Shown here: positions 56,781 through 61,053 of the stretch, piece by piece
Numbering within the stretch: position 1 is the first letter of the stretch
Layout of the letters: every line of letters begins with the position of its first letter
The notes under the pieces: model-generated
Seen by the model: the letters and a program-made list of their open reading frames with translations, nothing else
Databases searched by the model: none
Told to the model about the DNA's origin: nothing
From: an uncultured Lachnospiraceae bacterium
Lineage (GTDB): Bacteria; Bacillota; Clostridia; Lachnospirales; Lachnospiraceae
DNA length: 61,053 nt
Direction: 5' to 3'
Assembly (NCBI GenBank): GCA_902789265.1
Contig: CADANR010000002.1
Location: 1 to 61,053 of the forward strand
Position numbers and translations under genes: made by a program

Positions 56781-58076
56781 ATGACCATTTTAACCTTTTT
56801 GATGATTATCCTGATTTTTATTGTTTTAATCGGGATTATTAACGAAAAATTCTTTCATATCCAGTCTGATATTGCACTCATCATGTTTTCGTTTATCATC
56901 TCCCTGATTCTGTTGATGGTAAGCTCATTTCTGCCGATTGAACCGCTTTCCGATTTCATTTTCGGTCTCGGCGATTTCGGTTTTGAGGAATATCTGATGG
57001 ACGGAGTACTCTGCTTCATGCTCTTTGCAGGTGCAAGCAAGGTAAACATGAACAAATTCCGCCAGAATGTCCGCGCAATCAGTTTACTTGCGTTACTTAC
57101 CACATTTCTTTCCTCCATGCTTTACGGAATCTTCTTCTATGCGGTTTCCTATATTTTCGGAATCGGTATGGATCTGGTTACCTGCATTCTTTTGGGCTGC
57201 GTGGTTTCCCCCACCGATCCGATTGCAGCAACCGGAATCTTAAATAAAATCGGCTTATCCAAGAATGTATGCTCCGTAATCGAAAATGAATCTCTCTTCA
57301 ATGACGGAACGGGTGTAACTCTCTTTATTTTCGTACGAAGCCTTGTAAGTCACAGTAAGGAAAGCAATTTCCTGGTTTTAATGTCCAAGGAAATCTTCGG
57401 CGCCGTACTCGTCGCTTTTGCGGTTTCCTTCCTGCTCTTTAAACTTATGAAGCTTACAAAAGATCCGATTAAATACATCCTGATTTCCCTTCTTGATGTA
57501 ACTTTGGTTTACATGATTTGTGAAATCTGCGGATTTTCCGGTGTGATTGCATCGGTTGTCTGCGGTATGTATTTTTCCGTAGCATATTCCAAGATGGAAA
57601 GACGTGTTAAGGTCATCGACCCGCAGGATTTATACAAGAACTTCTGGGAAATCATCGAAAGCCTTTTAAATTCCATTCTTTTTGTTATGATCGGATTACT
57701 CGTACTGGATCTGGAAATCAGCAGATATATCCTGATTATTGTCCCGGCTGCAATTTTAATCAATATTCTGGCAAGATGCTCCGGCGTTTATGTCAGCAGT
57801 TTTCTTACCGGAAATAAAAATATTCCCGGCAATTACAATAACACGGAATATGTCATTCTCATGACCTGGTCGGCCTTAAAGGGCGGACTGTCACTTGCGC
57901 TTGCAATCGGGACGAAAGAATTCCTGACGCATGATATCTATGTTCTGTTTATGAACGTAACATACATAACCATTTTCTTTACGGTGCTCGTTCAGGGGCT
58001 TACCGTAAAGAAAGTATATTTCGCACTGGAAAAACATAAGACCGCCAGAATGATAAAAAACAGAAAAGGGGCATAA
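56781..58076 (+). CDS. cation:proton antiporter, CPA1 (NhaP-like)
   Basis: 431 residues with about twelve membrane segments. The CPA1 core reads GCVVSPTDPIAATGIL, then ENESLFNDGTGVTLFIFVRSL with the ion-binding Asp, and TWSALKGGLSLALAIGT. It would exchange Na+ or K+ for H+. AAAGGA precedes the ATG. One base separates it from the TrkA-like gene, so the two are translationally linked. There is no fused cytoplasmic nucleotide-binding domain; the neighbour may supply it. Confidence 0.92.
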   Translation: MTILTFLMIILIFIVLIGIINEKFFHIQSDIALIMFSFIISLILLMVSSFLPIEPLSDFIFGLGDFGFEEYLMDGVLCFMLFAGASKVNMNKFRQNVRAISLLALLTTFLSSMLYGIFFYAVSYIFGIGMDLVTCILLGCVVSPTDPIAATGILNKIGLSKNVCSVIENESLFNDGTGVTLFIFVRSLVSHSKESNFLVLMSKEIFGAVLVAFAVSFLLFKLMKLTKDPIKYILISLLDVTLVYMICEICGFSGVIASVVCGMYFSVAYSKMERRVKVIDPQDLYKNFWEIIESLLNSILFVMIGLLVLDLEISRYILIIVPAAILINILARCSGVYVSSFLTGNKNIPGNYNNTEYVILMTWSALKGGLSLALAIGTKEFLTHDIYVLFMNVTYITIFFTVLVQGLTVKKVYFALEKHKTARMIKNRKGA

Positions 58077-58077
58077 C

Positions 58078-59445
58078 ATGAAAATTCTGATTGTCGGCGC
58101 CGGTCGTACCGGATGCTCTTTAATAGAAGCACTTGCCAGAAAAAATTACGATATTACGATTATAGAAAAAGACAAAAAAACGGTGGAAGCAATCACCGAT
58201 AAATATAATGTCAGCGGCTTTACAGGTAGCGGCGCATCCAAGGAAAGCCTCCTTGCCGCAGGCGCGGACACGGCCGATATGCTCTTTGCCTTAACTCCGA
58301 TTGACGAAATCAATCTGCTCAGCTGCATGCAGGCAAAAAGAGTCGGGACACTCCGGTGCGTGGCTCGTGTATCCCAGCCGGATTTTGCCGCAGAAAGAAA
58401 AACACTCGAAGCAGAGGAAGGAATCGATTATATCTTTAATCCCAAATATGACATGGCCGAGGAAGCAGCCTTAAGCATCGGTCTTCCCGGAGTAGTCAAG
58501 CCGAACGGGTTATTCGGCGGCTATTTGCAAATGATTACCATAACGGTTCTCCCGGAATCTCCCCTTAAGGGAAAGACCTTAATCGAAGTCCGAAGAGAGC
58601 TGGATGCCGATATCCTGATCGGAACCGTTCTCCGGAACGGTAAGCTCTTTGTTCCGGACGGAAGCTTTCGAATTGAAGAAAGCGACCGGATCGGTATTGC
58701 TACAAGAACCGAGGATCTTTTTAAGAATCTTAAGAAAATCGGAATTGTCAAAACTCCCGCAAAAAATATTATGATTGTCGGCGGCGGAAAAACGGCGGAA
58801 TATTTAATTCAGATGCTCTTAAAAAGAAGAAAGAACATCAGTGTCATCGAACCGGACTTTGAACGATGCCGGGAACTGATGGAGAAATTCCCTTCGGTAA
58901 ACGTATCTTTAGGAGAAGGTGAAATTGCGGAAATTCTGGAAGAAGAAGGAATTGCATCCGCCGATGTGGTTGTTTCCTTAACGAACAGCGATGAAACAAA
59001 CATGGTTACCAGTATGTATGCATGGGCCCGAAACGTTCCGTCAATTTTAACCAGAGTCGATGCCCCGGGACATTTAAATCTTCTGCATAAGGTTAATCTG
59101 GATATTACCCTTTCCTCTTCGGAAATCTCCGTCAATAAGCTGGTACGGTTTATTCACAACTGGGAAGCCGGCGATGCCCCGAACCAGATCGAGAAATACT
59201 GCAGCGTCGCCGAGAATAAAGCAGAGATTATTCAGTTTACCGCAGGAGATGATTTCATCAAACCGGGAGTATGCTTTAAGGAAACTTCTTTTAAGTTAAA
59301 GAAAAACACATTAATTGCCTCAATCGTGCGGGACGGTGAACTGGTAATGCCGAGTGGTTTCACGTATATCCAGAAGGGAGACAAGGTCATTGTGGTCTCC
59401 GATAAGAAGAACCATATTGAGAACTTAAATGAGATATTTGCATAA
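58078..59445 (+). CDS. trkA: TrkA-type NAD-binding cation-transport regulator (duplicated RCK)
   Basis: 455 residues made of two TrkA_N-TrkA_C repeats: LIVGAGRTGCSLIEAL with ALTPIDEINLLSCMQAKRVGTLRCVARV in the first, IMIVGGGKTAEYLIQMLL with VSLTNSDETNMVTSMYAWA in the second, each followed by a TrkA_C domain (DRIGIATRTEDL and GDKVIVVSDKKNH). TrkA gates the TrkH/TrkG potassium channel elsewhere; no trkH is adjacent here. Direct linkage to the CPA1 antiporter suggests it regulates that protein. TrkA_C domains are known c-di-AMP binders in some Firmicutes proteins, which may link it to cdaA (inference). Confidence 0.92.
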   Translation: MKILIVGAGRTGCSLIEALARKNYDITIIEKDKKTVEAITDKYNVSGFTGSGASKESLLAAGADTADMLFALTPIDEINLLSCMQAKRVGTLRCVARVSQPDFAAERKTLEAEEGIDYIFNPKYDMAEEAALSIGLPGVVKPNGLFGGYLQMITITVLPESPLKGKTLIEVRRELDADILIGTVLRNGKLFVPDGSFRIEESDRIGIATRTEDLFKNLKKIGIVKTPAKNIMIVGGGKTAEYLIQMLLKRRKNISVIEPDFERCRELMEKFPSVNVSLGEGEIAEILEEEGIASADVVVSLTNSDETNMVTSMYAWARNVPSILTRVDAPGHLNLLHKVNLDITLSSSEISVNKLVRFIHNWEAGDAPNQIEKYCSVAENKAEIIQFTAGDDFIKPGVCFKETSFKLKKNTLIASIVRDGELVMPSGFTYIQKGDKVIVVSDKKNHIENLNEIFA

Positions 59446-59536
59446 TAAGGATTTTATTGAGACTCTATTAATCATATAAATTCATATATTTTCTTACATT
59501 TTTTATAAATAATTAGTTTCATTCTGAAACATCACC

Positions 59537-59566
59537 TTGTGAAATTCTCTTTATTTTTTATACAAT
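59537..59566 (+). promoter_or_regulatory. probable sigma-A promoter of the second diguanylate cyclase gene
   Basis: TTGTGA (59537-59542), 18 nt, TACAAT (59561-59566), about 43 nt upstream of the start codon. Confidence 0.6.
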
Positions 59567-59608
59567 ATATGGGCAACTTATTGTGTGAATGAGGAATAGC
59601 CGGAGAGA

Positions 59609-60769
59609 ATGAAAGAGTTTATTGCACACAATTTTGTTCCGGTAACAGGATGTATCATGATGTTTACGTTTGTTCTTCTGAACAAAGGGCTTTCCAAACG
59701 TAAACGTCACTTTTTTTCATTCACACTGGCATTGTTTATGTTGAGCCTGGTGCTCAGGAATGCGGATTATATTACCTCCTGTTATGAGCATTTTACAATC
59801 CGGAGAGCCGTTTATTCCGCATTCGGATATGTTGTCCGGTCGCTTGTGATTTATGCGCTTGTCGGAACGGACTTTAATTTGAAAAAGAAGAAAATCAGGA
59901 ATCTGTACTTTTTACTCGGATTACCTATTTTGATTACGATATTCAGTGCTTTTTCCGTTTTCTTTACAGATAAGGTGTATACCTTTGTGGAACCCAATAA
60001 CTTCCATAGTGGTCCGCTTTCCTGGCTGAACTATGTTCCGTTGGCGATATACATGATTGTTATCGTGGCAATAGCGGTCTATGATTTTTGCACAAAACGC
60101 TATCGTCACGGAAGAATGATTGTGGGGACACTGACATTAATGACTTTCGCCATGTGTTTTGAGTATTTCGGGTTTAGAGAATTCTTAAGCGAGTGCGCAA
60201 TCACAATGGCACTGATGCTTTATCTGTTCTTCTTCCAGAACGATGAGCATTTAAACGAAAGCAAGCATTTAAAAAAGAAAGCCCTGACGGACGGACTGAC
60301 GGGTCTTTACAACCGGAACGGCTATAACGAAATCATGAAGAATTATTCGAAAGATAAGGATTTAATGGTTGCGATGATGGTTCTTGATATCGACGGGTTT
60401 AAGGGTGTTAACGATACCTACGGTCATGATATCGGAGACCGTATTCTGAAAAAGGTGGCAAAGCTTTTGTCCATCACATTCCGTTCTACGGATTACGTAA
60501 TACGTTACGGTGGAGATGAATTCGTTGTCATTATGATCGGTATTACGGAGAATCTTGGATTCGTAGTGAAAAATAAGGTGGAAAGTATCAATGTACAGAT
60601 GTTAAATCCGATTTCGAATATTCCGAAAACTTCGGTAAGTGCCGGACTGGCATTCTCGGAAAACGGACTTTCGGAAGAACTCTTTAAACAGGCGGATGAG
60701 GCGCTGTATATGACAAAAACAACAACCAAACACGGTTGTACGATTTACGGAGAAATGGCAAATGAGTGA
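59609..60769 (+). CDS. membrane diguanylate cyclase (GGDEF with I-site)
   Basis: 386 residues: about seven N-terminal membrane segments (8-210), then the GGDEF domain with LTDGLTGLYNRNGYN, LDIDGFKGVNDTYGHDIGD and GGDEF at 301-305. RSTD at 292-295 is the RxxD inhibitory site five residues before the active-site loop, so product feedback is likely, in contrast to the other cyclase in this window. GGAGAG precedes the ATG. Its stop overlaps the next small gene by 8 bp. Confidence 0.94.
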   Translation: MKEFIAHNFVPVTGCIMMFTFVLLNKGLSKRKRHFFSFTLALFMLSLVLRNADYITSCYEHFTIRRAVYSAFGYVVRSLVIYALVGTDFNLKKKKIRNLYFLLGLPILITIFSAFSVFFTDKVYTFVEPNNFHSGPLSWLNYVPLAIYMIVIVAIAVYDFCTKRYRHGRMIVGTLTLMTFAMCFEYFGFREFLSECAITMALMLYLFFFQNDEHLNESKHLKKKALTDGLTGLYNRNGYNEIMKNYSKDKDLMVAMMVLDIDGFKGVNDTYGHDIGDRILKKVAKLLSITFRSTDYVIRYGGDEFVVIMIGITENLGFVVKNKVESINVQMLNPISNIPKTSVSAGLAFSENGLSEELFKQADEALYMTKTTTKHGCTIYGEMANE

Positions 60770-61010
60770 GCAGGTTATTGAATTAAGGCATATGAGAGAA
60801 ATCAGACGAAAAAAAATAGGATCACTTATAGTTGGATTTGTAATCGGGTTTCTGTTAGCCGGAGTGCCTTTGTTCTTTATTTTGGGTTTTGGCCCCCTTC
60901 TTTTGCTGTTTCTTCATTTGTATATGAAAGACATTTTGATTCTGGTGGGCTTTCTTGCACTTGTCGGTGTGATTTTTCTGGTAAGATTCCTGATTGTCAG
61001 GTTCCGTTAG
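60762..61010 (+). CDS. small two-pass membrane protein, function unknown
   Basis: 82 residues, not recognised. A basic amphipathic N-terminus (MREIRRKKIG) leads into two hydrophobic stretches, SLIVGFVIGFLLAGVPLFFIL and ILILVGFLALVGVIFLVRFLIV. Overlap with the upstream cyclase gene (8 bp) means translational coupling and possibly a shared function. A terminator-like hairpin overlaps its stop codon. Confidence 0.65.
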   Translation: MSEQVIELRHMREIRRKKIGSLIVGFVIGFLLAGVPLFFILGFGPLLLLFLHLYMKDILILVGFLALVGVIFLVRFLIVRFR

Positions 61011-61031
61011 TCGGTTATTTCCTTACCGATT
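61009..61031 (+). terminator. probable intrinsic terminator at the window end
   Basis: AGTCGGT/ACCGATT 7-bp stem with one G-T pair and a 9-nt loop, followed by GATTTTCTTTG. It closes the cyclase-small membrane protein unit. Confidence 0.55.
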
Positions 61032-61053
61032 GATTTTCTTTGTAAAGTTCTTT

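Noticed and set aside
1..61053. tRNA, rRNA, CRISPR arrays, insertion sequences, prophage genes
   Set aside because: Looked for in all gaps on both strands; no cloverleaf, regular spacer array, transposase or phage gene was seen. The repeats present are short palindromic elements without a transposase.

Overview
This 61 kb window is chromosomal DNA from a low-to-mid GC Gram-positive anaerobe, most likely a member of the Lachnospiraceae (Clostridia). That placement is inferred from protein character (Firmicutes-type RpoB/RpoC, S12, CdaA, RecD2, CvfB), strong Shine-Dalgarno sites, and gene neighbourhoods such as recD2-comF-X-X-cdaA-ybbR-glmM and a CdaR-like regulator next to ftsE-ftsX-M23-S41-uvrB-uvrA. 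Everything from 1 to 55.6 kb is on the minus strand; the last 5.4 kb is on the plus strand.

Region 1 (1-15.5 kb, minus) is the ribosome and transcription core, read as rpmG-secE-nusG-rplK-rplA, then rplJ-rplL behind an L10 leader, rpoB-rpoC, and rpsL-rpsG. Three things are unusual. A hyaluronan-synthase-like glycosyltransferase sits between rpoC and rpsL. A 99-bp exact direct repeat follows both rpsL and rpsG. rplK is frameshifted by a 34-bp tandem duplication. Sigma-A promoters with near-consensus boxes and exact 17-18 nt spacing can be read upstream of rpsL, rpoB, rplJ and rpmG.

Region 2 (15.5-31.3 kb) is housekeeping: an HPr-like protein, GlmM, CdaR/YbbR, the diadenylate cyclase CdaA, two uncharacterised membrane proteins, ComF, RecD2, MreB, a decayed MATE transporter, UvrA and UvrB. 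Region 3 (31.5-37.9 kb) is cell-envelope biology: S41 and M23 peptidases, FtsX, FtsE, a PucR/CdaR-type regulator and the S1-domain protein CvfB.

Region 4 (38-54.2 kb) is one pentose-use locus. It holds a sugar-sensing trio (binding lipoprotein, YesM-like kinase, YesN-like regulator), a YtfQ-TRT-like ABC importer, and enzymes that would take L-arabinose through L-ribulose and L-ribulose-5-P to D-xylulose-5-P and on to a split transketolase. Region 5 (54.3-61 kb) holds a ClC channel, two membrane diguanylate cyclases, a CPA1 antiporter paired with a TrkA-type protein, and a small membrane protein.

The most novel signal is in the spacers. Two families of dispersed, strongly palindromic elements recur between unrelated genes. 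Family B has three copies (17.45, 24.31 and 31.32 kb) of about 120 nt: conserved core blocks enclosed by stems whose sequences differ between copies but stay paired. Family A has two copies (12.5 and 29.1 kb) of about 135-165 nt with at least one compensatory pair change. Both look like structured RNAs or RNA-like mobile repeats, and I do not recognise either as a named family. No tRNA, rRNA, CRISPR array, insertion sequence or prophage was found.
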